This document shows positions 36,371-44,869 of a stretch of DNA of 64,000 nucleotides, piece by piece; the first letter of the stretch is position 1; the number at the start of each line of letters is the position of its first letter. Made by a program: the position numbers and the translations under genes. Under the pieces are notes generated by a model, which was given only the letters and a program-made list of their open reading frames with translations, searched no databases and had not been told where the DNA came from. Origin of the DNA: Cytophagaceae bacterium (GTDB taxonomy: Bacteria > Bacteroidota > Bacteroidia > Cytophagales > Spirosomataceae). The DNA is taken from assembly GCA_005791165.1 (NCBI GenBank), contig SXXW01000005.1, forward strand, positions 1 to 64,000. Reading direction: 5' to 3'.

Positions 36371-38683
36371 ATGGCTAAAAATTTAAAACTCAGTTTAATC
36401 GCAATCTTGTCCTTATTAGGATTTTTCCAGCTTCAAGCTCAAAACACTCCTAAAATTAATGGTGTCTCAGGAGGTATTTCAATTGGGGGGCTTCACGACT
36501 TTCAGAGTAAATTTGTGGCTACAGGTTGCCCAAATGGATATGATTGGACCTTCAAAACGGCCAATGGCTTTGTTGGAGATTTAGCAGCCGATTGGGATAT
36601 CGCATACGGAACAGGTTCAGGATCGAATTTTGCTGTAGATGTATTTACAGTATCTCTAGGTATCGGAGAAGGCAAAGATCCTTATTATTATTCGGTACAA
36701 TGTAAGAATTCATTAGGAGTTGCTGAGGGACCTACTACAGTTGTTTGGATTAATATGAATAAATTCGCATCAACAACGAATCCTAAACCTAGGCAAATTG
36801 AAAAACAATGTGCTGATATTGAGAATCCAAATTCTGGGGGAGTTACATTGAAAGCGGAGGGTTGTTATGAAAGAACTATTTGGACACAACCTAACGGTGT
36901 CACTATAACTAGTGGAAATAACGTTTTAACAGTAACTGGTGCATACCAAGAGGGAACTTATAAAGTTGTTTGTCTTTTTGACAATGTGGTTTCCCCTACA
37001 GTAATTCAATCTAAAGAAGGTTCAGTAGGTGGTATTTTAAGAGCTTACGCTCCGCCAGCAATATCTGCTTCAGCAGAAGGACCTGTTGACCAATGGACTA
37101 AAGAAATTTGCAAGGGAGAAGGTAAATTAATCACATCTTCTATTTCTGACGCAAAGTATATAGCATATCAAAAATACTTTGATTTCAAATGGATGGCTGG
37201 CGATTATGGCGCAGAGTCTAAAGGGGCTACTGGAGTTAGCACTAATAAATTAACTGCTTACAAAAAAGGAAGTTATCGATTGACAGCTAGATCATTAACA
37301 GGTTGTGGTACATCTGAATCAAATGGAATCAACATCTGGTATGTTGACTTAAAGAAACCGGTAATCGCTGGAAATACTAATTTCTGTTTAGATTCATTCA
37401 CAACATTATCAGTTGACTCAGCTTCTTTAGTTTTAAATGAAGGTTATTTAATGCCTGCAAAGAAAACATATCCAGTTAAGTTTAGATGGTATGTAGATGG
37501 TTTAGAAGATACTAAATTAGGTAATTTGTCAAGCATTAAAGTTAGTACAAACCAAGTGGTTACGGTAGATTATATTTCAAGTTACGATTGCCCTTCAGAT
37601 CAATCTGATGCCAAAACAATTGTTAATTATGCGCGTCCTAAAACACCTACCATTACAGCATTAACAAAATTAGGATTCTGTGAAGGAACACCAATTGCTG
37701 CTAAATTACAATCCTCATTGGATAGTTTAAGTGGTACTGCTACTAAGTTCCTTTGGAGTAATGCATTGACAACAAGAGAAGTAGATATTAATAAAGCAGG
37801 ACTTTATACTGTAAAAGTGATTGATATTAATGGATGTGTTTCATTGTCATCTGAAGCGACTGAGGTAAAAGTATTGCCATTGCCAGCTGCGCCGGTTATT
37901 ACGGCAGGTGGACCAACTATATTCTGCCAACGTGCTGATGCTGATTTTGGTACATTTAATTCAGTAACCTTAACAGCAACTTCAGTGAATGATGTAAGTT
38001 GGTTTGGTAAATTAAGTACTGCTAGATTATTAGCTGGAAAAGTTTTAGCAGGAGTTAGAACTAGTGATACGTACTTCACAACAGCCACTGATTTAAATGG
38101 TTGTATCTCTAAAAATTCAAATGAGATCAAGGTAACGGTGCAAGCTAACCCAGCCATAACATCAGATACAAAAATTGTTAAAGAAGGTGTTTACACAATC
38201 AAAGCACTTAATTTCCCATCTGCAGCAACAGCTAATGCAACTAGCGCAGGTGAATATGAGTGGAAATATGGATCGACAGCGTTAATTTCAAAAACATTTG
38301 TTTCAAAAGTAAAAACTGCCGGAGATTATACCACACGTAGAAAATACCTTTACACTATAGAAGGTACTCCATTAACTTGCTGGACAGATTTAGTAAAATA
38401 TGCATACGTAGTAGATCCCGAATTTAAAGGGGTTGCTATCTATCCAAATCCAATAACAAGTTCTAAGGTAACTATTGAGATCTTAGAAGATTGGACTGGA
38501 GCAGATGTATCTATATATGATATGGTTGGACGCCCAGTATTTGCAGGTAAAATTGCAAGTTCAGATGGTACTGACGGAAGAAACACATTGGAAGTTGGTG
38601 GTTTAGGAAACGGAATCTACATACTTCAAGTGAAGTCTACAGCTGATAAATCATATGTAGGTAAGATTATTGTAAACAAATAA
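36371..38683 (+). CDS. secreted Ig-like-domain protein with type IX sorting domain
   Basis: The 770-residue protein has a signal peptide (ending L-Q-A-Q near residue 24) and several Ig/PKD-like beta-sandwich repeats typical of Bacteroidota surface proteins. The last 80 residues or so are a C-terminal sorting domain of the type IX secretion system (I-Y-P-N-P start, then G-N-G-I-Y-I-L-Q-V). It should cross the outer membrane and be anchored or released. No catalytic domain is visible, so it may be an adhesin or matrix protein. Codon usage looks slightly more A/T-rich and repetitive than neighbours. A strong terminator follows. Confidence 0.88.
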   Translation: MAKNLKLSLIAILSLLGFFQLQAQNTPKINGVSGGISIGGLHDFQSKFVATGCPNGYDWTFKTANGFVGDLAADWDIAYGTGSGSNFAVDVFTVSLGIGEGKDPYYYSVQCKNSLGVAEGPTTVVWINMNKFASTTNPKPRQIEKQCADIENPNSGGVTLKAEGCYERTIWTQPNGVTITSGNNVLTVTGAYQEGTYKVVCLFDNVVSPTVIQSKEGSVGGILRAYAPPAISASAEGPVDQWTKEICKGEGKLITSSISDAKYIAYQKYFDFKWMAGDYGAESKGATGVSTNKLTAYKKGSYRLTARSLTGCGTSESNGINIWYVDLKKPVIAGNTNFCLDSFTTLSVDSASLVLNEGYLMPAKKTYPVKFRWYVDGLEDTKLGNLSSIKVSTNQVVTVDYISSYDCPSDQSDAKTIVNYARPKTPTITALTKLGFCEGTPIAAKLQSSLDSLSGTATKFLWSNALTTREVDINKAGLYTVKVIDINGCVSLSSEATEVKVLPLPAAPVITAGGPTIFCQRADADFGTFNSVTLTATSVNDVSWFGKLSTARLLAGKVLAGVRTSDTYFTTATDLNGCISKNSNEIKVTVQANPAITSDTKIVKEGVYTIKALNFPSAATANATSAGEYEWKYGSTALISKTFVSKVKTAGDYTTRRKYLYTIEGTPLTCWTDLVKYAYVVDPEFKGVAIYPNPITSSKVTIEILEDWTGADVSIYDMVGRPVFAGKIASSDGTDGRNTLEVGGLGNGIYILQVKSTADKSYVGKIIVNK

Positions 38684-38704
38684 TCCAAATTCACATTAAA
38701 TATC

Positions 38705-38737
38705 AAGCCATTCTGGAAATCCAGAATGGCTTTTTTT
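38705..38737 (+). terminator. terminator behind the type IX secreted protein
   Basis: A perfect 12-base-pair stem (38705-38716 with 38721-38732, four-base loop) is followed by seven T. The start codon of the next gene (38738) is the first base after the T-run. Confidence 0.9.
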
Positions 38738-39790
38738 ATGAAAAAATCATCTATAACATATCTTCTTCTTTTAATATCGCTTGCTACGTCGGGGCAATGG
38801 AATGCCATTGATTTGCCTACTACAGCATCCTTTAGGGCTCTTAAATCTTATCAACGAGATATCTGGATCAGTGGCACAAAAGGGACCTATATTCATTCTC
38901 AAGACAAAGGAAATACTTGGAAAGTAAAACAAGTACCGGGAGCCGAGAATTTAGACTTTAGAGACCTTATTATCCTAAATAAAAAAGAGATTATTCTAAT
39001 GAGTGCTGGACCCTCTGAAAAAGGAGCTGCGAAACTATATAAAACAAAAGATGGTGGACAAACATGGGAACTACTATTTGACATTAAAGAACCTAAATAC
39101 TTTTTTGATGCAATTGCATGGGATTATAAAAAAAGAATTGGCTTTTTATTGTCGGATCCAATAGACCGAAAATTTGTCCTTTATAAAATAGTAAATAATG
39201 GGACAAAGATTGAGCCTATAAACTTAGCCAATTTTCCTACATTATTGCCTAGAGAGGCGGCCTTTGCTGCCAGTGGTAGCAGCATTATCTGGCTAAACAA
39301 TACGTTACAAATAATAAGCGGAGGAGGGAATAAAGCCAGGATATTTCAAAATATAAATACCGATCTGACCTCTTGGGAAATAACACATAATGAGATTCCG
39401 GCTGACACAAGTAGTGGTTTTTTTACGATTGCTGCTAAAAATAAAACTCATTTTTGGGTAGCAGGAGGAAATTACTTAAAAATTGACTCAAGTGAAATTC
39501 CCATTATGGAGTCTAAAGATGGAGGCAAAAATTGGACCCCCATCGAAAACCCACTACCCAAAAACTATTACATAGAAAAAGTTATTTGGTCAAATCCGTA
39601 TTGGATTACAACAGGGCCCGCTGGAAGTTATGCCTTTCATCCTTTGCTAAAAAAATGGGTACAATTAAGTGAAAGTCATTTTCACAACATCATTGCAACC
39701 CGACAAAAGATCATTGGAGTAGGTGCCAAAGGTCATATTGGCTACCTGCTTAAAAAGGATTTAGATAAACTATTTCTTCCTAAAGAATAA
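38738..39790 (+). CDS. exported BNR/sialidase-like propeller protein
   Basis: The 350-residue protein has a signal peptide (M-K-K-S-S, hydrophobic core, ending T-S-G-Q) and repeated Asp-box-like turns (S-Q-D-K-G-N-T-W, T-K-D-G-G-Q-T-W, S-K-D-G-G-K-N-W). These mark a BNR or YCF48-type beta-propeller. Such proteins are often annotated as oxidoreductases in Bacteroidota, without evidence. No catalytic set is visible. I start it at 38738. An ATG at 38726 lies inside the terminator stem and would spoil the signal peptide. The 3' end overlaps der by 21 bases in the opposite direction. Confidence 0.82.
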   Translation: MKKSSITYLLLLISLATSGQWNAIDLPTTASFRALKSYQRDIWISGTKGTYIHSQDKGNTWKVKQVPGAENLDFRDLIILNKKEIILMSAGPSEKGAAKLYKTKDGGQTWELLFDIKEPKYFFDAIAWDYKKRIGFLLSDPIDRKFVLYKIVNNGTKIEPINLANFPTLLPREAAFAASGSSIIWLNNTLQIISGGGNKARIFQNINTDLTSWEITHNEIPADTSSGFFTIAAKNKTHFWVAGGNYLKIDSSEIPIMESKDGGKNWTPIENPLPKNYYIEKVIWSNPYWITTGPAGSYAFHPLLKKWVQLSESHFHNIIATRQKIIGVGAKGHIGYLLKKDLDKLFLPKE

Positions 39791-41092
39791 AGAAATAGGC
39801 GTGCCTTCCAATTTAAATGCTTTACGCATTTGATTCTCCAAATACCTTTCATAACTCTCTTTTATATATTGAGGCAAATTACAGAAGAAAATAAACGTAG
39901 GGTAAGGAGTAGACACCTGCGTGCAATACTTAATCTTGATATATTTACCTTTCCATGCAGGAGGAGGATAATTTTGAATGACTTCTAACATCACGTCATT
40001 CAATTTGGAAGTTGATACTTTTTGCGACCTATTCTCAAATACTTCAAGCATTTTTTCAACGACCTGGAAAATTCGCTTCTTTTCCAAGACAGAAGTAAAT
40101 ATAACAGGCATGTAATTTAAGGGGGCTAAGCGCTCTTTCAAGGCATTCTCAAGCTTGATAGACGTATTGGTGTCCTTTGCAACTAAATCCCACTTATTAA
40201 TCATTAATACAATTCCTTTTTTGGCTTTATCGGCCATACTAATAATGTTCATATCTTGCGCCTCCAATCCCGTATTGTGATCTATAGTCGTTGCGTCAAT
40301 CAATATAATAGCTATATCGCATTCTTCTAAAGCCTTAATGGACCTAAGAACAGAATAATACTCTATGTTGTCGTCTACCCGAGCTTTCCGCCGTATTCCA
40401 GCAGTATCTGTAATTATAAAATCTTTGCCATAAAGCGTGTAGTGATTTTGGATCGCATCCCGAGTAGTACCCGCCAAATCAGTCACAATCGAACGGTCTT
40501 TTCCTAATAAAGCGTTTAAAAATGATGATTTACCGACATTAGGTCTTCCCAAAATAGCCACTCTAGGTACACCTGCTTCAGGATTCTCTTCGCCCTCTTC
40601 TTCGAAATGAGAAATCATGACGTCCAACATATCTCCCGTTCCACTACCGCTTTCAGCAGCAATTGGAAATGGTTCACCTAAACCTAACTCATAAAATTCA
40701 GCTGCAGCATAGGCCTTTTCATGCGTATCCGCCTTATTTGCGATTAAAATAACCGGTTTTTTAGATTTTCTTAAAACCTTTGCAAAGTCCTTATCCAAAT
40801 CAGTCAATCCTGTTTGGCAATCCACAACAAACAATAAGACGTTAGATTCTTCTATCGCCATTTCCACTTGCTCACGAATGGCGCCTTCAAAAATATCCTC
40901 AGAACCGTGTACATATCCTCCCGTATCAATAACAGTAAAAAACTTACCCGTCCACTGTCCATAGCCATAATGACGATCTCGGGTAACACCCGACATATTG
41001 TCCATGATTGCTTTTCTTTGTTCAATCAAACGATTAAAAAGCGTTGATTTACCAACATTTGGACGACCTACAATTGCAATTATATTTGACAT
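39770..41092 (-). CDS. der: ribosome biogenesis GTPase Der
   Basis: Der (EngA) acts in 50S assembly and is the only GTPase with two G domains in tandem. The 440-residue protein shows both: G-R-P-N-V-G-K-S-T at 8-16 with N-K-A-D near 118, and G-R-P-N-V-G-K-S-S near 185 with N-K-W-D near 298. The C-terminal KH-like domain follows. It follows era after a 12-base gap on the same strand, so two assembly GTPases form one unit. The tail overlaps the convergent BNR gene by 21 bases. Confidence 0.97.
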   Translation of the reverse strand: MSNIIAIVGRPNVGKSTLFNRLIEQRKAIMDNMSGVTRDRHYGYGQWTGKFFTVIDTGGYVHGSEDIFEGAIREQVEMAIEESNVLLFVVDCQTGLTDLDKDFAKVLRKSKKPVILIANKADTHEKAYAAAEFYELGLGEPFPIAAESGSGTGDMLDVMISHFEEEGEENPEAGVPRVAILGRPNVGKSSFLNALLGKDRSIVTDLAGTTRDAIQNHYTLYGKDFIITDTAGIRRKARVDDNIEYYSVLRSIKALEECDIAIILIDATTIDHNTGLEAQDMNIISMADKAKKGIVLMINKWDLVAKDTNTSIKLENALKERLAPLNYMPVIFTSVLEKKRIFQVVEKMLEVFENRSQKVSTSKLNDVMLEVIQNYPPPAWKGKYIKIKYCTQVSTPYPTFIFFCNLPQYIKESYERYLENQMRKAFKLEGTPISLFFRKK

Positions 41093-41104
41093 TTTATTAT
41101 TTAA

Positions 41105-42007
41105 TTAATCGAGTGCATACCCGAATGAACGCAATTTGTCTGCCTTTCCCCGCCAATCTGGCTCAACTTTAACAAACTGCTCTAAAAATACATGTTTACC
41201 AAAAAACTTCTCCAACTCCGCTCGAGCTTGAATACCTACTTTTTTAATACTCTCTCCCTTATGACCAATTAAAATGGCACGCTGCGACACGCGCTCCACA
41301 TAAATTTCTGAAGCAATACGAATGATAGTTTCCTCCTCCTTAAATGAAGTGACAACCACCTCGCACGAATAGGGAATCTCTTTTTTGTAATTTAAAAAAA
41401 TCTTCTCCCGAATAATTTCTGAAGCAAAAAACCGCTCAGGCTTATCTGTCAATTCATCCTTATCAAAAAATGGAGGATGAACAGGTAACTTCTCAACAAT
41501 ACGCGTAAATATTTGATCTAAGTGAACTCCTTTTAAAGCTGAAATAGGTAAAATAACCTTTCCAGGAAAAATTTCCTTCCAATAATCCAAGCAAACCTGA
41601 AGTTTTTCAGAATCAACCAAGTCAATTTTATTAATCAAAACTAAAATGGGAGTCTCCGTGTGATCTTTCCAATTAGTCAAAAAATCTAAATCTTCATAAG
41701 TATCAAAAACATCCGTTACATATAAAACAACATCCGCATCTTCTAAAGAACTTCGAACAAATGCCATCATCGACTTATGCAGCTCATATTTAGGCATTAA
41801 AACACCAGGAGTATCGGAATATACAATTTGATATTCATCGTCTCCCAACACGCCATTTAGCATTCCCAAAATCCTATGTCGAGTAGTTTGTGCCTTAGAA
41901 CTAACAATAGACAAACGTTCTCCAACCAAAGCATTCATCAAAGTGCTTTTGCCAACATTGGGTTTACCAATAATACTAATAAAACCTGCTTTATGCTGCT
42001 GGGCCAT
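41105..42007 (-). CDS. era: GTPase Era
   Basis: Era binds the 3' end of 16S rRNA during 30S maturation. From the ATG at 42007 the protein is 300 residues, with G-K-P-N-V-G-K-S-T-L (near residues 14-23), D-T-P-G and N-K-I-D of the G domain and a KH domain (about 215-295, with G-H-K-G-E-S-I-K-K-V-G). A longer frame opens at 42055, but that codon lies on a TATCTTTG -7 element of the probable era promoter, so the shorter form is preferred. era is divergent from the initiator tRNA gene. Confidence 0.95.
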   Translation of the reverse strand: MAQQHKAGFISIIGKPNVGKSTLMNALVGERLSIVSSKAQTTRHRILGMLNGVLGDDEYQIVYSDTPGVLMPKYELHKSMMAFVRSSLEDADVVLYVTDVFDTYEDLDFLTNWKDHTETPILVLINKIDLVDSEKLQVCLDYWKEIFPGKVILPISALKGVHLDQIFTRIVEKLPVHPPFFDKDELTDKPERFFASEIIREKIFLNYKKEIPYSCEVVVTSFKEEETIIRIASEIYVERVSQRAILIGHKGESIKKVGIQARAELEKFFGKHVFLEQFVKVEPDWRGKADKLRSFGYALD

Positions 42008-42052
42008 ATTTTTTTTGTACTGCCCAAAAAAGGGTGGGATTGTAAATTTTAA

Positions 42053-42060
42053 CAAAGATA
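42053..42060 (-). promoter_or_regulatory. -7 element of era-der
   Basis: TATCTTTG on the minus strand fits TAnnTTTG. No good -33 match is found 19 bases upstream. Its position sets transcription start near 42047, downstream of the discarded upstream ATG. Confidence 0.5.
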
Positions 42061-42092
42061 CTTGTTTTTATGCGAAAAACACTGCACCTTTG
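42061..42092 (+). promoter_or_regulatory. probable promoter of the tRNA gene
   Basis: CTTG (42061-42064), 20 bases, then CACCTTTG (42085-42092), one mismatch in each element. Transcription would start near 42099, eight bases before the mature tRNA. It overlaps the divergent era promoter region. Confidence 0.5.
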
Positions 42093-42106
42093 CACTCCAA
42101 TTATAT

Positions 42107-42179
<73 letters not shown>

Positions 42180-42184
42180 CATTG

Positions 42185-42213
42185 AAAAAGGTCTTCATCG
42201 AAGACCTTTTTTT
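42185..42213 (+). terminator. terminator of tRNA-fMet
   Basis: A 12-base-pair stem (42185-42196 with 42200-42211, loop ATC) ends in a T-run, five bases behind the tRNA. Confidence 0.9.
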
Positions 42214-42238
42214 ATGCCCAAATTCCCTGAATCAATTG

Positions 42239-42256
42239 CCGTTTAATAAATAAATT
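42239..42256. repeat. 18-base element shared with 61152-61169
   Basis: The 18 bases here (starting ccgtttaataaataaa) occur identically at 61152-61169. Each copy lies upstream of a promoter-like region of a small uncharacterised gene, and similarity continues with ctttaaa after a two-base offset. In A+T-rich DNA a chance match cannot be excluded. Confidence 0.45.
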
Positions 42257-42334
42257 ACCTTTAAATAATTCATTTGATATTTCTGAATAACAATTTCTTA
42301 GGTTTAATAATTATAAAAATTCTAAAAATTGAAA

Positions 42335-42649
42335 ATGAGAACAGAAATAAAATTACCTGGCATCGTAAATTGTCCAATTAAAGATATCGTACATATTGAA
42401 GGAAAGGGTAATTATAGTTTGGTCTATTTAGCTACTAAAAAAGAAGTTTATATAGCCAAGACGTTGAAAAAATTTGAATCTCATTTTAGAATGCACAAAT
42501 TCATTCGAATTCATAAATCCTTTTTGGTGAACCAAGAAAATATCTCTTCCGTTAACACCTCAAATTTCAACCAAATTACTACATCATTGGGCAATACTTT
42601 ACCCGTTTCACGGCGAAAACTAGCCCACGTTAAGCAAAAATTATCATAA
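42335..42649 (+). CDS. orphan LytTR DNA-binding protein
   Basis: The 104-residue protein is a LytTR domain and nothing else: I-V-H-I-E-G-K-G-N-Y near residue 20, then F-I-R-I-H-K-S-F-L-V-N and a final R-R-K-L-x-H-V-K-Q. LytTR domains bind short direct repeats in promoters. With no receiver domain it cannot be switched by phosphorylation in the usual way, so it may act constitutively, be controlled by expression, or need a partner. I start it at the ATG at 42335; a TTG two codons upstream is possible. It stands alone between the tRNA gene and a convergent OmpA-like gene. Confidence 0.88.
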   Translation: MRTEIKLPGIVNCPIKDIVHIEGKGNYSLVYLATKKEVYIAKTLKKFESHFRMHKFIRIHKSFLVNQENISSVNTSNFNQITTSLGNTLPVSRRKLAHVKQKLS

Positions 42650-42678
42650 AAAAAGGGCCAAAAAGGCCCTTTTTTTAT
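42648..42678. terminator. bidirectional terminator, LytTR gene / OmpA-like gene
   Basis: A 12-base-pair stem (42648-42659 with 42665-42676, five-base loop) has an A-run on one side and a T-run on the other. It overlaps the stop codon of the LytTR gene and lies 18 bases from the end of the convergent gene. Confidence 0.88.
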
Positions 42679-42695
42679 TGTATCTCTAATTTAGA

Positions 42696-43595
42696 TTACT
42701 TGCCGCTAGGAGCAGAAAGTAAGTTAAAGAATTGATCTAATTTAGGAGTAACAATTATTTCAGTACGACGATTTAATTTACGTCCTGAACGGCTTTTGTT
42801 CTCTGATTGAGGTTCAAATTCACCACGACCCCCTGCAGTCATACGCTCAGGATCTACTGAGAATTTCGTTTGCAATAAACGAACAACTGAAGTAGCACGC
42901 TTAGCACTTAAATCCCAGTTATCTTTAATACAATCTGTAGAAATTGGCACAGCATCTGTATGACCTTCTACTAAGATATCTAAGTCCTTATGGTCATTAA
43001 CCACCTTAGCTACTTTAGCCAAAACTGATTCAGCTTTAGCGTTTACAATAGCGCTACCAGAAGCAAACATTAACTTATCAGAAATCGAGATGTAAACAAC
43101 TCCCTTTTTAACTTCAACCGTCACATCATCATCATTAATATCAGCCAATGAACGCTTTAGGTTCATCACTAATGAAAGATTAATGCTGTCTTTACGTTGC
43201 ATCGATGAATTCAAATCTTTAATGTATTTACCTTGATCGTTTAAGGCTTCCAAAGATTTGCGAATACTTTCAGCACCCGATTTGTTAATTACAGATAGAT
43301 CAGATAAACGATCCAACAAATTTGTATTTGTTTTTTTCATGTAATCCAATTGCTCCTGAACGGATTTCAATTGATTATTTTTTGCCTCAAGATCCAAATC
43401 TCTTTTCTTGATTTCTCCCTGAAGACTAGCTGTCAAAGATTGGCAATCAACTAAATTAGCTTTAGCCTTAGCTAAAGCCTGATCGCTACTAGTTTGTAAT
43501 TCTGTCAAACGTGACTGTAAGTCGGCCATTTTCTTTTTACTAGAACAAGAAAAAAAGAAAGGCATTAACGCAAGTACCAAAAGTAATTTTTTCAT
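42696..43595 (-). CDS. OmpA-family peptidoglycan-binding lipoprotein
   Basis: The 299-residue protein begins with a lipoprotein signal (lipobox F-F-S-C, lipidated Cys near residue 17) followed by a coiled coil (about 25-125). A C-terminal OmpA/MotB-like domain (about 165-285) has G-H-T-D-A and N-W-D-L-S-A-K-R-A, the residues that bind diaminopimelate in peptidoglycan. It is probably an outer-membrane lipoprotein tethering the envelope to the cell wall. A TATTTTTG -7 element lies at 43650-43657. An imperfect palindrome farther upstream (43733-43759) could be a regulator site. It is monocistronic. Confidence 0.9.
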   Translation of the reverse strand: MKKLLLVLALMPFFFSCSSKKKMADLQSRLTELQTSSDQALAKAKANLVDCQSLTASLQGEIKKRDLDLEAKNNQLKSVQEQLDYMKKTNTNLLDRLSDLSVINKSGAESIRKSLEALNDQGKYIKDLNSSMQRKDSINLSLVMNLKRSLADINDDDVTVEVKKGVVYISISDKLMFASGSAIVNAKAESVLAKVAKVVNDHKDLDILVEGHTDAVPISTDCIKDNWDLSAKRATSVVRLLQTKFSVDPERMTAGGRGEFEPQSENKSRSGRKLNRRTEIIVTPKLDQFFNLLSAPSGK

Positions 43596-43649
43596 GGTAA
43601 TTTTTTTAATTATGTAGTTTAGATTATTCTTTATTAATTAACAATAGTG

Positions 43650-43657
43650 CAAAAATA
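43650..43657 (-). promoter_or_regulatory. -7 element of the OmpA-like gene
   Basis: TATTTTTG on the minus strand matches TAnnTTTG, 55 bases before the start codon. No -33 match at the standard distance was found, which would suit a regulated promoter. Confidence 0.45.
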
Positions 43658-43732
43658 TAAATCTATAACACAAAAACTATCCTTATTTCAAAAAAAATTA
43701 CAAAATAAGGCCATTTTTATTCATCGGTAATA

Positions 43733-43759
43733 ACATATCATTGTTCGACAATAATATGT
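43733..43759. promoter_or_regulatory. imperfect palindrome between marR and the OmpA-like gene
   Basis: Two 12-base arms (43733-43744 and 43748-43759) pair with one mismatch around a TCG centre. The core ATTGT-nnn-ACAAT has the form of MarR-family operators. It lies about 75 bases upstream of the -7 element of the OmpA-like gene. It has no T-run on the minus strand, so it is not a good terminator for marR. Confidence 0.4.
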
Positions 43760-43772
43760 CATTATATTGAAA

Positions 43773-44231
43773 TTACAATTTATGATTTAATCTTTCTAAA
43801 ATTTTAACCGTATCCTCATCTAATAATGAATTAATGGATTCCATTACTTCAAAAAAATGTTCTATTCTTTCTTTACCAAGCCTTTCATATACGATTTCAT
43901 TAAATAAAATTACGCCTTGACGCGCTTGATCTCTCTTTTTCTTCCCCAATTCCGTCAAGAAGATTTTTACCACTCGCTTATCTTTAAAATTTGCTTCCCG
44001 ACGAATCCATTTCTTGTCCTCCAACGTTTTTAACATTCGAGTCAAACTTCTTGATTCAAGACCTAAAGCAGGTGCAATTTTAGTGGCCGAAGTTCCATCT
44101 TTATCGATATGCAATAAAGCATATCCTATAGCCATCGTCATGTCAAATTGGGCAGCGTAGGTATTATACATCCTGCTAATCGCATTCCAACCTGTTTTAA
44201 TCTGAAAATCGACCGTATTCTCTGCTTTCAT
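43773..44231 (-). CDS. MarR-family transcriptional regulator
   Basis: The 152-residue protein has the MarR winged helix: recognition helix segment S-A-T-K-I-A-P-A-L-G-L-E-S-R-S-L-T-R-M-L, followed by a wing with K-D-K-R-V-V-K-I-F-L-T. Flanking helices form the dimer. MarR proteins are repressors released by small phenolic or lipophilic ligands or by oxidation. The ligand and regulon are unknown. A perfect six-base inverted repeat sits just upstream of its start, consistent with self-repression, and a second palindrome lies downstream. Confidence 0.93.
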   Translation of the reverse strand: MKAENTVDFQIKTGWNAISRMYNTYAAQFDMTMAIGYALLHIDKDGTSATKIAPALGLESRSLTRMLKTLEDKKWIRREANFKDKRVVKIFLTELGKKKRDQARQGVILFNEIVYERLGKERIEHFFEVMESINSLLDEDTVKILERLNHKL

Positions 44232-44236
44232 AATAA

Positions 44237-44253
44237 AGTATGTTTAGCATACT
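44237..44253. promoter_or_regulatory. candidate MarR operator before marR
   Basis: AGTATG (44237-44242) and CATACT (44248-44253) form a perfect inverted repeat with a five-base centre, five bases upstream of the marR start codon. Size and place fit a self-regulatory MarR site. Confidence 0.5.
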
Positions 44254-44275
44254 AATTGTAAATTTGGGTCAAAAA

Positions 44276-44301
44276 AAAATAGGATACAAGCATCCTATTT
44301 T
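44276..44301 (-). terminator. terminator of the atpD-atpC-lipoprotein unit
   Basis: A 10-base-pair stem (44276-44285 with 44292-44301, six-base loop) is followed on the minus strand by nine T. It lies 29 bases behind the lipoprotein gene. Confidence 0.85.
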
Positions 44302-44329
44302 ACAATTCAGAATTTTTGAGCTTTTGATC

Positions 44330-44866
44330 TTATTGAATTCGATTCCCTTTCATCCTTTTGCTATTTACTTTTAAGCCTGAAAAGGATGACTTCATGATCT
44401 CCAATCTAATTTTTGATTTGTTATACAGCAAATATTTATTCCCATCATACATTAATCGGCTAAACGTGGTGCTACCAGATTCGTCGACCAATTGATAAAA
44501 ATATTCGCCTTTTTCGCCTAGTATGGGGGCAAAATGTAAGCTTTTTGCCTCGCCAGCACCTGATTCAAAAGAAATAAGTAAATGATCTTGTGACTGCTTA
44601 ATCAAAAGCCCAGGGGTCTGTTTCTCCAAAGTAATGCGATTAATGGATTTTCCATTGACAATAAGTACTTTTCCAGATTTAATATTTGCCTCAGAAGCGT
44701 TTAATTCGCGTTCAAGAAACAAAGGATTATCATTGTAAAATTGGATTTTCTCTAAAGGCAATTGATTTTCCTTGATTAAAGCCATCAACGATCCTGTCAA
44801 TTGCGTCTTCTCAGAACAAGAACTTAAAGAAAGAATGACCAAAAACAAAAATCCAAATGCTCTCAT
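44330..44866 (-). CDS. uncharacterised lipoprotein behind atpC
   Basis: The 178-residue protein has a lipoprotein signal (lipobox L-S-S-C, Cys at about residue 17) and a predicted all-beta body. I do not recognise a family. It starts three bases after the atpC stop and shares the atpD-atpC transcript and terminator. No functional link to ATP synthase can be drawn beyond co-transcription. The basic C-terminus (K-R-M-K-G-N-R) is unremarkable. Confidence 0.75.
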   Translation of the reverse strand: MRAFGFLFLVILSLSSCSEKTQLTGSLMALIKENQLPLEKIQFYNDNPLFLERELNASEANIKSGKVLIVNGKSINRITLEKQTPGLLIKQSQDHLLISFESGAGEAKSLHFAPILGEKGEYFYQLVDESGSTTFSRLMYDGNKYLLYNKSKIRLEIMKSSFSGLKVNSKRMKGNRIQ

Positions 44867-44869
44867 AGT

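Noticed and set aside
38726-38737. Upstream ATG for the BNR protein
   Set aside because: It lies in the 3' arm of a perfect terminator stem and would put four residues before a complete signal peptide.
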